Shown piece after piece: positions 35,210 to 44,667 of a DNA stretch of 64,000 nt. The notes under the pieces were generated by a model, which saw only the letters and a list, made by a program, of their open reading frames with translations, was not told the origin of the DNA and ran no database searches. Made by a program: the position numbers and the translations under genes. This stretch comes from Candidatus Gastranaerophilales bacterium. Its GTDB lineage: Bacteria; Cyanobacteriota; Vampirovibrionia; Gastranaerophilales; Gastranaerophilaceae. The first letter of the stretch is position 1. Every line of letters starts with the position of its first letter. Where the stretch lies: assembly GCA_944324225.1 (NCBI GenBank), contig CALUVL010000006.1, forward strand, positions 1 through 64,000. The letters are read 5' to 3'.

Positions 35210-36667
35210 ATGAAAAAATATGAACATGCCTTCGGGAAAAATGATATAAGAGGAATTTACGGCGAGGACATCACTGAAGAACTTTTTTACTCAACAGGAA
35301 GAGCTTTTGTGGAATATCTGAAAAGGCAGACTTCCAAATCTGAAAAAAATATATGGATAACTGTTACAAGAGATGCTAGAACCCACTCCCCTTCACTTGC
35401 TGAAGCTCTTATAAAAGGAATCACATCGACAGGCGCAAATGTTGTCAATCTCGGGCTCGCCCCGACACCAATCGGATATTACAGCGAAGTAGCCGGTGTT
35501 CCCTCTGAAATTACGGGCGGCGAAAAAGTTGCCGGCGCAATGATAATCACGGCAAGCCACAACCCGAAAGAATATAACGGAATGAAGATGACTTATGCAG
35601 GAAGAACTTTAAATGAAGGTCAAATTAAAGAAGTTAAAGAACTTGCCTTCAAAGAACTTGAAACAAAGAAAAATTCCGCCTCTAACGGGAAAATCGTAGA
35701 ATATAATATTATCCCCGACTACATAAAAGATATGAAAAACCGCTTTGGCGAAATAGGAAAAGGTATAAAAATTGTTGTCGACAGTGCGAACGCAACAGGC
35801 GGAGTTGTAGGCCCCGAATTATACAGAAAACTCGGATGTGATGTAATTGAACTGTTTTCGGAGCCAGACGGAAACTTCCCGAATCACCACCCTAATCCGA
35901 GCGATCTTAAAACTCTTAAAATTATTGAAGAAACCGTTATTGAAAATAAGGCAGACGCAGGAATTGCCTATGATGGCGACAGCGACAGAATAGGGGTGAT
36001 TACACCTGACGGAAAGCCACTTACAGGTGACAAACTTCTGCTTATTTATGCGCAGGATCTTCTTGATTCTATTGACGACAAAAGCAAACTTACTGTTGTA
36101 AGCGAAGTTAAATGCTCTCAAGTGCTTTTTGACAGTATTAACAATGCCGGCGGGCATGCGGTTATGTGCAAAACAGGCCACGGATACATCAAAGACAAAA
36201 TGAAAGAAACAAATGCGCTTCTGGCCGGAGAAATGAGCGGTCACACGTTCTTCAAGGACAGATATTACGGATTTGATGATGCAATATATGCAGGATGCAG
36301 AATAATTGAGATTATTGCAAAAAACAAGAAAAAAAATCAGGATTTCAAGCTTCAGGATATGCTTAAACCATTTGATGCCGTTTGTTCATCAGATGAAGTA
36401 AGGTTTCCCTGCCCCAACGAGAAGAAAAAAGAAACACTTGAAAGAGTTAAACACTGTATAGAAACAAATAAAAATCTCTTTGGAAGTCCGATTAAAGAAA
36501 TAATAACTCTCGACGGTATGAGAATTGTTTTTGACGGAGGCTTTGCGCTAATCCGCCAGAGTAATACAGAACCCGTTTTTACACTCAGATTTGAAGGCAA
36601 AACAAAAGAAGATTGCGAAAGATACAAAACATGTATGATTAAAACTCTGGAAGAAGTATTAAAATAA
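35210..36667 (+). CDS. Phosphomannomutase / phosphoglucomutase
   Basis: It interconverts hexose 1- and 6-phosphates for nucleotide-sugar and glycogen metabolism. The phosphoserine loop MIITASHNPKEYNG, the Mg2+ loop YDGDSDRIG and the sugar loop GEMSGH are intact, and the C-terminal phosphate-binding RQSNTEPVFTLRFE is present. Length (485) is standard for alpha-D-phosphohexomutases. GGGGAG precedes the ATG. The short gene behind it starts 5 nt after the stop and is cotranscribed. Confidence 0.94.
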   Translation: MKKYEHAFGKNDIRGIYGEDITEELFYSTGRAFVEYLKRQTSKSEKNIWITVTRDARTHSPSLAEALIKGITSTGANVVNLGLAPTPIGYYSEVAGVPSEITGGEKVAGAMIITASHNPKEYNGMKMTYAGRTLNEGQIKEVKELAFKELETKKNSASNGKIVEYNIIPDYIKDMKNRFGEIGKGIKIVVDSANATGGVVGPELYRKLGCDVIELFSEPDGNFPNHHPNPSDLKTLKIIEETVIENKADAGIAYDGDSDRIGVITPDGKPLTGDKLLLIYAQDLLDSIDDKSKLTVVSEVKCSQVLFDSINNAGGHAVMCKTGHGYIKDKMKETNALLAGEMSGHTFFKDRYYGFDDAIYAGCRIIEIIAKNKKKNQDFKLQDMLKPFDAVCSSDEVRFPCPNEKKKETLERVKHCIETNKNLFGSPIKEIITLDGMRIVFDGGFALIRQSNTEPVFTLRFEGKTKEDCERYKTCMIKTLEEVLK

Positions 36668-36671
36668 TAGT

Positions 36672-37262
36672 ATGAATGACAGCGAAAAAAATACAATTAT
36701 AGTCGGAGTGCTAAGCTTAGTATTAATTTCAATAATGCTTTTCAGCAACGGCGATTTTGATGAATACGGAAACTTTACGGGGACCAAATACGGAGATTTC
36801 GGGACTACACAAATCACCGATAATTTATATGTTGACAATATTAATGAAGGTCCTATGAACTTTGATGAAGCTGAAGAATACTGCTATCACAGAGGGATGG
36901 AGCTTCCAACCAGAGAACAGGCCTGGGAAATGTGGCGGGCATCAGCTAATTGTAAAATTTCAATGGTTTTGAATAATCACATTATTAAAGACAAACAAAC
37001 TTTTCTAAAATCCTGCCACAACCTTGATCAGGGCTGTCTGGTTCCGGCAAATCAGGTAAATTATTTCTGCAATGCAAATAAAGATCTCTTGTTTTTGGAT
37101 GAAAAAGTTTACCGCTACGGACAATACTGGTTAAAAGATAAATTTGACAAAAACGGGCATTATACAGCCAACTTCATTAACGGAATGTCAAATGCTTACG
37201 CTGATAACATAAAACTTCTCGGTGTAAGATGCGTAAGAACAATTGCCCCTTCGACCAAATAA
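36672..37262 (+). CDS. Membrane-anchored Lcl/DUF1566-like protein
   Basis: One N-terminal helix (about residues 8-24) anchors a 170-residue extracytoplasmic domain. MELPTREQAWEMWR, QYWLKDK and the ending VRCVRT match the pattern of DUF1566/Lcl C-terminal or FGE-like folds, which have a W-LPT-E start and a V-R-CVR end. Several Cys may form disulfides. Function unknown; cotranscription with the phosphohexomutase hints at surface carbohydrate. Confidence 0.75.
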   Translation: MNDSEKNTIIVGVLSLVLISIMLFSNGDFDEYGNFTGTKYGDFGTTQITDNLYVDNINEGPMNFDEAEEYCYHRGMELPTREQAWEMWRASANCKISMVLNNHIIKDKQTFLKSCHNLDQGCLVPANQVNYFCNANKDLLFLDEKVYRYGQYWLKDKFDKNGHYTANFINGMSNAYADNIKLLGVRCVRTIAPSTK

Positions 37263-37413
37263 ATGCTTGATTTAATTTTTTTTTGATGTTAGTATAAATT
37301 TTGTCAGAAAAGTTACTCACGAATATGAATTCCAATAGCTTGAAAACAGCTTTGTTTTGGCATGTTCGAAAAAGAATAGATGTTTTATTAAATTAATATG
37401 AAAGGTAAAATCA

Positions 37414-38061
37414 ATGGATTTAGAAAACAAAGATGAAATTTCTTCAGAAGTAACAGAAACTGTAACCGAAGCAGTTGAAGAAGTTGTAGAATCAGTAGAT
37501 TCAACAGAAGAAGAAAAACCTGCAAGAGGCAGAAAAGGCCGCGGCAGAAAACAAAAAATTGAAACAGTAGAAGAAAAACCGCAAAGCGAATGGACAGAAA
37601 GAGTTGTTCAAATCAGCCGTGTAACCAAGGTTGTTAAAGGCGGTAAAAAATTAAGCTTCCGTGCAATCGTAATTGTCGGAAACCAAAAAGGCCAGGTAGG
37701 CGTAGGATGCGCAAAAGCATCTGAAGTTATCATTGCTATTCAAAAAGCAATTGCAGACGGCCGCAAAAACCTTATCACAGTACCGATTTTCAAAACAACA
37801 ATTCCGCATCCGATTACAGGACGTTCAGGTGCAGGTGCCGTAATGCTCAGACCAGCTTCTCAAGGTACAGGTATTATCGCCGGCGGTGCGGTTCGTTCAG
37901 TTCTTGAACTTGCAGGTATTGAAAACATTCTTTCAAAATCTTTAGGTTCAAAATCTCCGCTTAACGCAGCAAACGCAACAATTGCCGCTTTGAAAGCTCT
38001 TACACCTTTCAGCGACGTTGCTAAAAAACGCGGTTTGACAATGGCTGAACTTTTAAACTAA
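37414..38061 (+). CDS. rpsE: 30S ribosomal protein S5
   Basis: S5 stabilises decoding and mRNA entry. The core begins [20 protein letters not shown] and has the usual [18 protein letters not shown]. The protein is 215 residues because of an acidic, Glu/Thr-rich N-terminal extension of about 40 residues followed by a basic [12 protein letters not shown] patch. Its usual upstream neighbour rplR is absent. GAAAGG precedes the ATG. Confidence 0.98.
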   Translation: MDLENKDEISSEVTETVTEAVEEVVESVDSTEEEKPARGRKGRGRKQKIETVEEKPQSEWTERVVQISRVTKVVKGGKKLSFRAIVIVGNQKGQVGVGCAKASEVIIAIQKAIADGRKNLITVPIFKTTIPHPITGRSGAGAVMLRPASQGTGIIAGGAVRSVLELAGIENILSKSLGSKSPLNAANATIAALKALTPFSDVAKKRGLTMAELLN

Positions 38062-38144
38062 CCGGAAGGTTAATTGTTTAAAAAAATTTAAAAGCGACCA
38101 TTAAATATAAGTCACAGATAAAACAATAAAAAGGAATTAACAAA

Positions 38145-38327
38145 ATGGCAGATAAAAAATTAAAAATTAAATTGGTTAAAAGCCTTATAGGTGCTTCCGA
38201 AGCTCAAAGAAAAGTTGTAAGAGGCCTTGGCTTTACAAAGAAAGATCAGGTTGTTGAACACGCAGACAGTGCAACAATCAGAGGTATGATCAACAAAGTT
38301 CCGCACTTATTGGAAGTTGCAGAATAA
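38145..38327 (+). CDS. rpmD: 50S ribosomal protein L30
   Basis: The 60-residue protein KLVKSLIGASEAQRKVVRGL is typical L30; gaps of 83 and 60 nt separate it from rpsE and rplO, wider than in most spc operons. AAGGAATT precedes the ATG. Confidence 0.97.
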   Translation: MADKKLKIKLVKSLIGASEAQRKVVRGLGFTKKDQVVEHADSATIRGMINKVPHLLEVAE

Positions 38328-38387
38328 ATTTTAATACTGCGTAAGTTAACGCGAGCGGTACACATTTAAAATAAAGGAAAAAGAAAA

Positions 38388-38840
38388 ATGACAGATATGA
38401 TTACATTAGAAAACTTGCAGCCGGCAGAAGGCTCAACCCACAAAATTAAAAGAGTAGGCAGAGGTCGTTCATCAGGCAGAGGTAAAACATCTTGCCGCGG
38501 CCACAACGGTGAAGGCCAAAGATCAGGTAGCTCTTCTAAAAGAGGATTTGAAGGCGGTCAGATGCCTTCATACAGAAGATTACCCAAATTAAAAGGCTTC
38601 CAGGTGTATAAAAAACCTGTATCTGCTGAAATTAATGTTGGCAGACTTGCTCAGTTAGGAATTAAAGAAGTTACTCTTGCTACTCTTAAAGAAGCAGGAA
38701 AAGCTCATCCTACAGCTGACTTGCTGAGAATTCTCGGAAACGGTGAAATCAGCGAAGCCATCACTGTAAAAGCCAATTACGTTTCACCATCAGCAAAAGA
38801 AAAAATAGAAAAAGCAGGCGGAAAGGTTGAGTTAATATAA
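38388..38840 (+). CDS. rplO: 50S ribosomal protein L15
   Basis: The 150-residue protein has the basic Gly-rich N-terminus (VGRGRSSGRGKTSCRGHNGE) and FEGGQMPSYRRLPKLKGF. Its last base overlaps the first base of the secY ATG (TAATG), so the two are translationally coupled. Confidence 0.98.
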   Translation: MTDMITLENLQPAEGSTHKIKRVGRGRSSGRGKTSCRGHNGEGQRSGSSSKRGFEGGQMPSYRRLPKLKGFQVYKKPVSAEINVGRLAQLGIKEVTLATLKEAGKAHPTADLLRILGNGEISEAITVKANYVSPSAKEKIEKAGGKVELI

Positions 38841-40177
38841 TGGCGCAAGGAATAAAAATGCCGACAACAGATGATTTGATGTCAATGTGGCAGGCTTCAG
38901 GCTTGAAACAAAAAATCATTTTTACATTTTTAATGATTGCGGCTTTCAGGTTTGGGGTTCAGATGCCTTTGTACGGGATAAACAATCAGGTATTTGCCAA
39001 CATTGCGCAGGGAAATAATATCATTGGATTTCTTGATTTATTTTCAGGCGGTGCTTTAGGCAAAGTATCAATATTCGCACTTGGTATCGGACCTTACATC
39101 ACGGCATCAATCATCATGCAGCTTGTTTCTGTAGTAATTCCTTCACTGGAAAAACTCCAGAAAGAAGAAGGCGAAGCCGGCAGACGTAAATTATCACAAT
39201 ATACCCGTGTATTTACCGTGGTTCTGGCAGTATTCCAGTCAATAGTATTTATGCTGTTTATGCGACATCTGCCTGGAGCTATTGCACCTAATGTAAATCA
39301 CTTTATGTTTTATATTAGTTCAATAGCAGTACTTACAGCAGGGTCAATACTTGTAATGTGGATTTCGGAATTGATAACCGAAAAAGGCATCGGAAACGGC
39401 GGATCATTAATAATCTTTGTTGGTATCCTATCCGGGATTCCAGTATATGCCTCCAGAACTTTTGAAATGGTTCAGAAAAGCACTGCTATGCAGTTAGGAT
39501 TACTTGGATTACTTACTATATTCTTTGTTACAATGATTTTTATTGTAATTATGCAGGAAGCCGTAAGAAAGGTAGTAATTGTAAATCCCAAAAGACAGGT
39601 CGGAAACAAAGTTTACGGCGGTATGAATTCTTATATTCCGTTTAAACTTAACCCCGGCGGTGTTATGCCTATCATCTTTGCTATAGCAATATTGCTTTTC
39701 CCTTCAACTGTTCTAAGCATTGTTGGACAGGCAAACTTTAACTCCGTGGCAGTTAAAAATTTCGTTGTCAAATTAACAACAATCATGAGTCCTGACGGAA
39801 TTGTATATTATGGACTGTATTTTCTGTTAATCGTTGCATTGACATTCTTCTATGCATCAATTATGCCAAATATGCAGCCCAAAGATATTGCAAACAACCT
39901 TAAAAAATACGGATCCTCAATTCCTGGTATAAAGCCGGGCAAACCGACAGCAGATGCTCTTGATAAAATATTATCAAAAACAACGTTTATCGGTGCTATG
40001 GGGCTTGGTATTATTGCGCTGGTTCCGTCTTTTGCTAGTTACATTACAAACATAAAAACACTGCAAGGTATCGGAGCTACATCTTTGATAATCATGGTAG
40101 GTGTTGCGCTTGATTTAATTAATCAAGTTAGAACCCACCTGCTTGCAAGAAATTATGAATCATTCTTGAAAGAATAA
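38840..40177 (+). CDS. secY: Protein translocase subunit SecY
   Basis: The channel of the Sec translocon. Ten membrane helices are visible; GIGPYITASIIMQL, LEKLQKEEGEAGRRKLSQYTR, ITEKGIGNGGSLIIFVGI and the C-terminal loops with NNLKKYGSSIPGIKPG and ALDLINQVRTHLLARNYES are conserved. Length 445. It ends the rpsE-rpmD-rplO-secY unit; adk, map and infA do not follow. Confidence 0.99.
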   Translation: MAQGIKMPTTDDLMSMWQASGLKQKIIFTFLMIAAFRFGVQMPLYGINNQVFANIAQGNNIIGFLDLFSGGALGKVSIFALGIGPYITASIIMQLVSVVIPSLEKLQKEEGEAGRRKLSQYTRVFTVVLAVFQSIVFMLFMRHLPGAIAPNVNHFMFYISSIAVLTAGSILVMWISELITEKGIGNGGSLIIFVGILSGIPVYASRTFEMVQKSTAMQLGLLGLLTIFFVTMIFIVIMQEAVRKVVIVNPKRQVGNKVYGGMNSYIPFKLNPGGVMPIIFAIAILLFPSTVLSIVGQANFNSVAVKNFVVKLTTIMSPDGIVYYGLYFLLIVALTFFYASIMPNMQPKDIANNLKKYGSSIPGIKPGKPTADALDKILSKTTFIGAMGLGIIALVPSFASYITNIKTLQGIGATSLIIMVGVALDLINQVRTHLLARNYESFLKE

Positions 40178-40202
40178 TTACATAGTTTATAATTTTTATA
40201 AT

Positions 40203-40238
40203 AAAAAATAGCCTCATATCCTTTGGGGCTATTTTTTT
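40203..40238 (+). terminator. Terminator after secY
   Basis: The stem AAATAGCC / GGCTATTT is followed by a T run, 25 nt behind the secY stop. Confidence 0.85.
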
Positions 40239-40331
40239 ATGAAAAAATAGCAGTTTTCTGCAATGAAAATAGGCAAAAAATTAAATATTATAAAATTGTA
40301 AATCCTCAACTCTTCTGATTGCTCAGTTTAT

Positions 40332-40356
40332 GCCCCTTCAAAAGGGGCTTTTCTTT
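40332..40356 (+). terminator. Second terminator in the secY-pilZ gap
   Basis: GCCCCTT and AAGGGGC form a 7-bp stem followed by TTTTCTTTT. It may end a short independent RNA in 40240-40331 rather than secY, which already has its own terminator. The rest of the 260-nt gap holds the -10/-35 region of the PilZ gene. Confidence 0.8.
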
Positions 40357-40437
40357 TACGAATTGTTAATATTTTTGCTTTTTTCTTTGAATTAAGGTAT
40401 TATATCTGCATAAACACAGCTTTGAAAGGGTAAATAC

Positions 40438-41034
40438 ATGAGAGAATTAATTGAGAACAATCAGCGTATTACAATGGTTACATATGACTTCAGAAATGCA
40501 AATAAGGGCACTATTGTTGATGTTCAGCCGGACAATTTCACTATTGAACTTGACTATGATCCTAAAGGTGTCTTAAAAAGTAATTACTGCGAATTTTATA
40601 CTCAAACTTCAAATGGTATTTTATACTTTGACTCCTATGCAAAAGAAATTGAAGGAAGAAAAGTTACAATTGCAAGCCCTGCCAAACATAAGTTTTTGCA
40701 AAGACGTCGTTTTACCCGTATAAAATATATGCACGACCTTAAGCTTGTTTGCGACGGCAATTCTTATGACATTTCAACCCTTGATATATCTGCAGGCGGT
40801 ATGAAATTCATCACTCATTGCAAACTGGATATAGAAAATGAATATAGCATTACACTTCCCCTTTCGGATGAAATATGCGTTGAATGCATCTTTTCACCTA
40901 TAAGAATTGAAAAAAATATGAATGGTGAAAGTGGTTACACAGTATCAGGCGAATTTAAATTTACTGACAACAAGATTAAACTTACAATTATCCAATATTG
41001 TTCAAAACGCAGTCTTGAAATATCTAACAAATAA
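40438..41034 (+). CDS. PilZ domain protein (predicted c-di-GMP binding)
   Basis: An N-terminal YcgR-like beta domain (about residues 1-75) is followed by PilZ: LQRRRFTRIK gives the RxxxR motif and LDISAGGMKF the D/NxSxxG motif, both needed to hold c-di-GMP. The protein is 198 residues and cytoplasmic. In related bacteria such proteins slow motility or adjust polysaccharide and pilus function. GAAAGGG precedes the ATG. Confidence 0.92.
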   Translation: MRELIENNQRITMVTYDFRNANKGTIVDVQPDNFTIELDYDPKGVLKSNYCEFYTQTSNGILYFDSYAKEIEGRKVTIASPAKHKFLQRRRFTRIKYMHDLKLVCDGNSYDISTLDISAGGMKFITHCKLDIENEYSITLPLSDEICVECIFSPIRIEKNMNGESGYTVSGEFKFTDNKIKLTIIQYCSKRSLEISNK

Positions 41035-41045
41035 GAGGCAATAAA

Positions 41046-42083
41046 TTGAGTCTTATACAATTGTTTCGTAAAAAGAGTCATAATGCCTTATTTACAACAC
41101 CTTCCCACGGGCAGAATTTTTTTATTGTAAATAAATTCAGACAATTTTACAAATTTGATATTTCAGAAACGGATACTCACAATCCGGAAGAAGGCTTAAG
41201 ACTGGCTCAGGATAAAGCTGCGCAAATATATGGAACAAAATACACAAGCTTTCTTACAAACGGCTCCTCAAGCGGAATTATAGCAGCTGTCCTTGCCGCA
41301 ACAGAACCAGAGAACAAGGTGCTTATACATGAAGATGCACACCAATCACATCTGAATGCCGTAAAACTTGCAGGGTGCAAACCTGTTTTTTATAAACTTC
41401 CGGTTAATAACGAGTGGGGCGCTTACGATAAAAACACTCCTGAAATACTTGAACCATATTTGAAAACCAATAAAATAAAGGCTGTGATAATTACATCCCC
41501 GACTTATGAAGGGTTTGTATCAGATGTTCAGGCAATAAAGGATTTGTGCAAAGAATACGGCGCATATTTAATTACTGATGAAGCGCATGGAGCATTGTAT
41601 CCTTTTTCGGATGAACTTCCTCAAAGTGCAGTAAAAATTTCCGATTTTACAGTCCAATCTCTCCACAAAACAGCAGGCGGACTTAATCCAACAGCACTGC
41701 TTCATTCAAATTGTGAAATCAACCCTGCAAAAGCCTTGAGCATGATAAATACAACATCTCCATCATACCCGCTTCTTGCAACAATTGAGGCGAATATAAA
41801 TTTTCTAAACAGTTCATGCGGGCGAAAAAAGATTAACGAACTTATTCAAAATATTAAAAACTTAAAAAATTCATGTTCAAATATTGAATTCGGCGGAGAT
41901 GATATAACTAAAATCCTTATAAAATCAAAAAAATTAACAGGCGATGAGATTTCAGAAAAACTTTACTTGGATTTTGGAATAGAAGATGAAAGAAACAATT
42001 CAAAATCCGTGCTTTTGCTTTGCGGAATAGGCACATCATACAAAAAACTTTTACGCTTGCAAAAAGCTCTTTTAAAAATGTAA
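41046..42083 (+). CDS. Orn/Lys/Arg decarboxylase-fold PLP enzyme, short form
   Basis: The PLP domain starts FTTPSHGQNFF and shows FLTNGSSSGI, HEDAHQSHLNA, ITSPTYEGFVSD, LITDEAHGA and the Schiff-base lysine in VQSLHKTAGG, as in the YaaO/SpeA group. At 345 residues it is much shorter than the usual 450-480: the C-terminal domain is reduced. The substrate (lysine, arginine or another amino acid) is uncertain. The start is TTG at 41046 behind AGAGGC, 11 nt after the PilZ stop, so the two genes may be cotranscribed. Confidence 0.85.
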   Translation: MSLIQLFRKKSHNALFTTPSHGQNFFIVNKFRQFYKFDISETDTHNPEEGLRLAQDKAAQIYGTKYTSFLTNGSSSGIIAAVLAATEPENKVLIHEDAHQSHLNAVKLAGCKPVFYKLPVNNEWGAYDKNTPEILEPYLKTNKIKAVIITSPTYEGFVSDVQAIKDLCKEYGAYLITDEAHGALYPFSDELPQSAVKISDFTVQSLHKTAGGLNPTALLHSNCEINPAKALSMINTTSPSYPLLATIEANINFLNSSCGRKKINELIQNIKNLKNSCSNIEFGGDDITKILIKSKKLTGDEISEKLYLDFGIEDERNNSKSVLLLCGIGTSYKKLLRLQKALLKM

Positions 42084-42182
42084 CAATTTGTAATAATTTG
42101 CTGATATTTATTAAAGAAACACATTAATAAAGCCGTTACCATAGGTAAGAATATTTACTAACGAAAGGAAACGGCGTAAACT

Positions 42183-44129
42183 ATGGGAATGGCAGCATCA
42201 CAAGCCAGATTGTTATCAATAACATCTCGTATGTCTGACAACGAATTGCGGGCACAGTTGATTAACAATGCCAAAATACGCCTTACTGAAGATTCATCAA
42301 AAGCCAGTGAAAAATATATAAGTGCTTTGAACCAAACTCAGCTTATGATGTCAAATAAAGATGCAGCTGGAAACGATTTGTATCAGCAGTTGACATTTAA
42401 TAACCTGACTGCATACAGTTCATACAACAACCAGTACGGATTAATTAACAAATCCGGAGAAATGGTTGTAAGCGAACTTGATGCTGCAAAATATGAAAAT
42501 GCAATAAAAGCAGCTGAAGGAAATGACGATACAGATGCCCTAACTGAATTTTTAAAACAATACGGATTAGAAAAAGACACAACTTCATACTGGGAATCAA
42601 ACGGTCTTGATGAAGATCTTAAAGCCCGCTATGAAGGTGATATTGAATATGATGCAAACGGAAACCGTGTATCCGGACTTCACTATGGATATGAAATGTC
42701 AAAAACATCTCAGGCTTATGGTATCTACGAACAACTTCTTGATGACTACACTAAAGCTGATGACGATTACACAAGTGCTGTTATCAAGCAGATGAAGAAA
42801 TACTTGTACGATGATAAGGCATATAAGGCAATGTACACTGCCGTAAGTAATGGCACACAAACCTCTAATATTTCAGGATCTGAAGCTGCTTTGAATTTTC
42901 TGGAACAATTGCTTAATGAACTTGTGAATGATAATCAGCTTGATCCAAATAGCAATGATAAAACTAAAACTTTTTATGAAAATATGCAGTATTTGTTGAA
43001 TGACACGGTACAGTTTAACGGAAGCGGCGGTGCCACTGTAACTAATCAACTTGGCATAACACAAAATGAAGATGGCTCATACAATTTAGGTGGTATATTT
43101 ACATTAACAAGCAACGGTTCGGGCGGATACACTGTAACAGGTACTTCTACTGATGATGGAGTCACTTATAGCGTCGGTTCTGTGAGCGGAAATACATTTA
43201 CATACACAATTACAGAAACAGAAACGGACGAATCTGGTAATACAACTACTAAAACCTCAAATGGAACCTGCACATTTGATCTGACAAACATGCTTGCAGA
43301 AACTAAAGAGGAGGCCTCAGTTGAAGAAGTTGCACAACAGATACAATATATATACAAATATTTCGATTCAAATATAATATCTCAAATGAACAGAGATGCA
43401 TTTGCTGACAGCGCTGCGACAGAAAAGGCAGCATATGAAGCTGCAGCAAAACAGTTGTCAATATTTATATTCGGATATGATATCGGTTCTGAAAATTATG
43501 GCAATCTTGATGATATGGAATGGATTATCAATGAAAGCGGAATTCCGACCACAAACCTTGACAGCACTTCAACTGTAACAATTAACCAGGTAATCGGCGG
43601 GGTAGAACAGCCTGTACAATATCAGACAAACTTTGAAGCTGTTAAGGATGTATACCTTATAGAAAATATGATTGCTGAATACGGTGCACCCAAATACACC
43701 TGGATAGATAAAAACAATCCTGATGAAAACGCAGATGCAAAAGCTCAATGGTATACAAATATCTTTAATAAAATGAATGAAGACGGGTATCAAACGATTT
43801 CCCAAGAACTTGCTTCAAGCAGTGAATGGATACAATATGCATTTGAAAGCGGACTTTTAAGTATGATTCAGGTTGACGATGAATTTAACTGGGTTTCAAC
43901 AATGTATTCAAACTGCAGCGATATAACTGAAGATACAATAGATTTACTTGTAACTCAGGCTGAAGCTGAATATACCAGAGAAACAAATAAAATTCAGGCA
44001 AAAGACAAGCTGTACGACCTAGAATTGAAAAATATTGATACTGAACATGAAGCTCTTCAAACCGAATATGATTCAATTAAATCAGCCTTAGATAAAAACG
44101 TTGAAAGAATGTTTAAATACTTTAGCTAG
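42183..44129 (+). CDS. Large GMAASQARLL-type protein, probably secreted structural protein
   Basis: At 648 residues this is a large protein with no signal peptide or membrane helix. The N-terminus MGMAASQARLLSITSRMSDNE begins an amphipathic helix; the C-terminus (about 590-648) is a coiled coil, and the middle (about 285-365) is Thr/Ser/Gly-rich and beta-like, with GSGGYTVTGTSTDDG-type strands. Helix-beta-helix with a start-terminal amphipathic helix is the plan of flagellin/hook-like and translocator proteins, so I suspect a type III-like export substrate. This is inference only. AAAGGAAACGG precedes the ATG. Confidence 0.7.
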   Translation: MGMAASQARLLSITSRMSDNELRAQLINNAKIRLTEDSSKASEKYISALNQTQLMMSNKDAAGNDLYQQLTFNNLTAYSSYNNQYGLINKSGEMVVSELDAAKYENAIKAAEGNDDTDALTEFLKQYGLEKDTTSYWESNGLDEDLKARYEGDIEYDANGNRVSGLHYGYEMSKTSQAYGIYEQLLDDYTKADDDYTSAVIKQMKKYLYDDKAYKAMYTAVSNGTQTSNISGSEAALNFLEQLLNELVNDNQLDPNSNDKTKTFYENMQYLLNDTVQFNGSGGATVTNQLGITQNEDGSYNLGGIFTLTSNGSGGYTVTGTSTDDGVTYSVGSVSGNTFTYTITETETDESGNTTTKTSNGTCTFDLTNMLAETKEEASVEEVAQQIQYIYKYFDSNIISQMNRDAFADSAATEKAAYEAAAKQLSIFIFGYDIGSENYGNLDDMEWIINESGIPTTNLDSTSTVTINQVIGGVEQPVQYQTNFEAVKDVYLIENMIAEYGAPKYTWIDKNNPDENADAKAQWYTNIFNKMNEDGYQTISQELASSSEWIQYAFESGLLSMIQVDDEFNWVSTMYSNCSDITEDTIDLLVTQAEAEYTRETNKIQAKDKLYDLELKNIDTEHEALQTEYDSIKSALDKNVERMFKYFS

Positions 44130-44263
44130 AATGCTTTTTTTAAGACCTTTTAGCTCATTCTTTACATAATCTTAATCGATATAAAGATTATGTAAGGAAA
44201 TCCTGATAAGCTCAATTTTGAATTATAATAATAATATAGTTAAGAAAGAAATTGGAGATTATC

Positions 44264-44548
44264 ATGGAATCAGTAAAAGAAATTCTTACAAAATTGGAAA
44301 ATGCAGATAATTCAGTAAAAAGCGAAGTCGAAAATATGCTTGTTAAATGCGGAACTTCAGCACTTCCTCAGCTTGTAGACCAGCTTCAGGTAGTAAGAGG
44401 CATCAAAAGAGGTGTTGTAGCAATGACTTTAATCAGACTCGGTGACGCTTCTATTAAGTATCTAGAAAATGCTGCAAAACAAAATAAAGATTTTGAATGG
44501 GTTGCTGAATATCTGATTCGTGAAATCAAAGGCGAAATTGCCGCATAA
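44264..44548 (+). CDS. Small HEAT-repeat-like protein
   Basis: The 94-residue helical protein reads as one or two HEAT-like alpha-alpha hairpins (VKSEVENMLVKCGTSALPQL and VVAMTLIRLGDASIKYLENA). ATG at 44264 is behind TTGGAG; a TTG at 44252 lies upstream of that site. No partner can be named. It has its own promoter (TATAATAATAAT-like stretch upstream) and a terminator. Confidence 0.8.
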   Translation: MESVKEILTKLENADNSVKSEVENMLVKCGTSALPQLVDQLQVVRGIKRGVVAMTLIRLGDASIKYLENAAKQNKDFEWVAEYLIREIKGEIAA

Positions 44549-44571
44549 GTTTATAATTTTACATTTATATT

Positions 44572-44603
44572 AAAAAAGGACACTTAATATGTGTCCTTTT
44601 TTG
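44572..44603 (+). terminator. Terminator after the HEAT-like gene
   Basis: AAAAAAGGACAC and GTGTCCTTTTTT form a perfect stem around a 7-nt loop with a T tail. Confidence 0.9.
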
Positions 44604-44667
44604 TTTGTGCATAAAATATTTCAAATTATACAAAGACAAATTTAATAAATAATGATATAATCAACTT

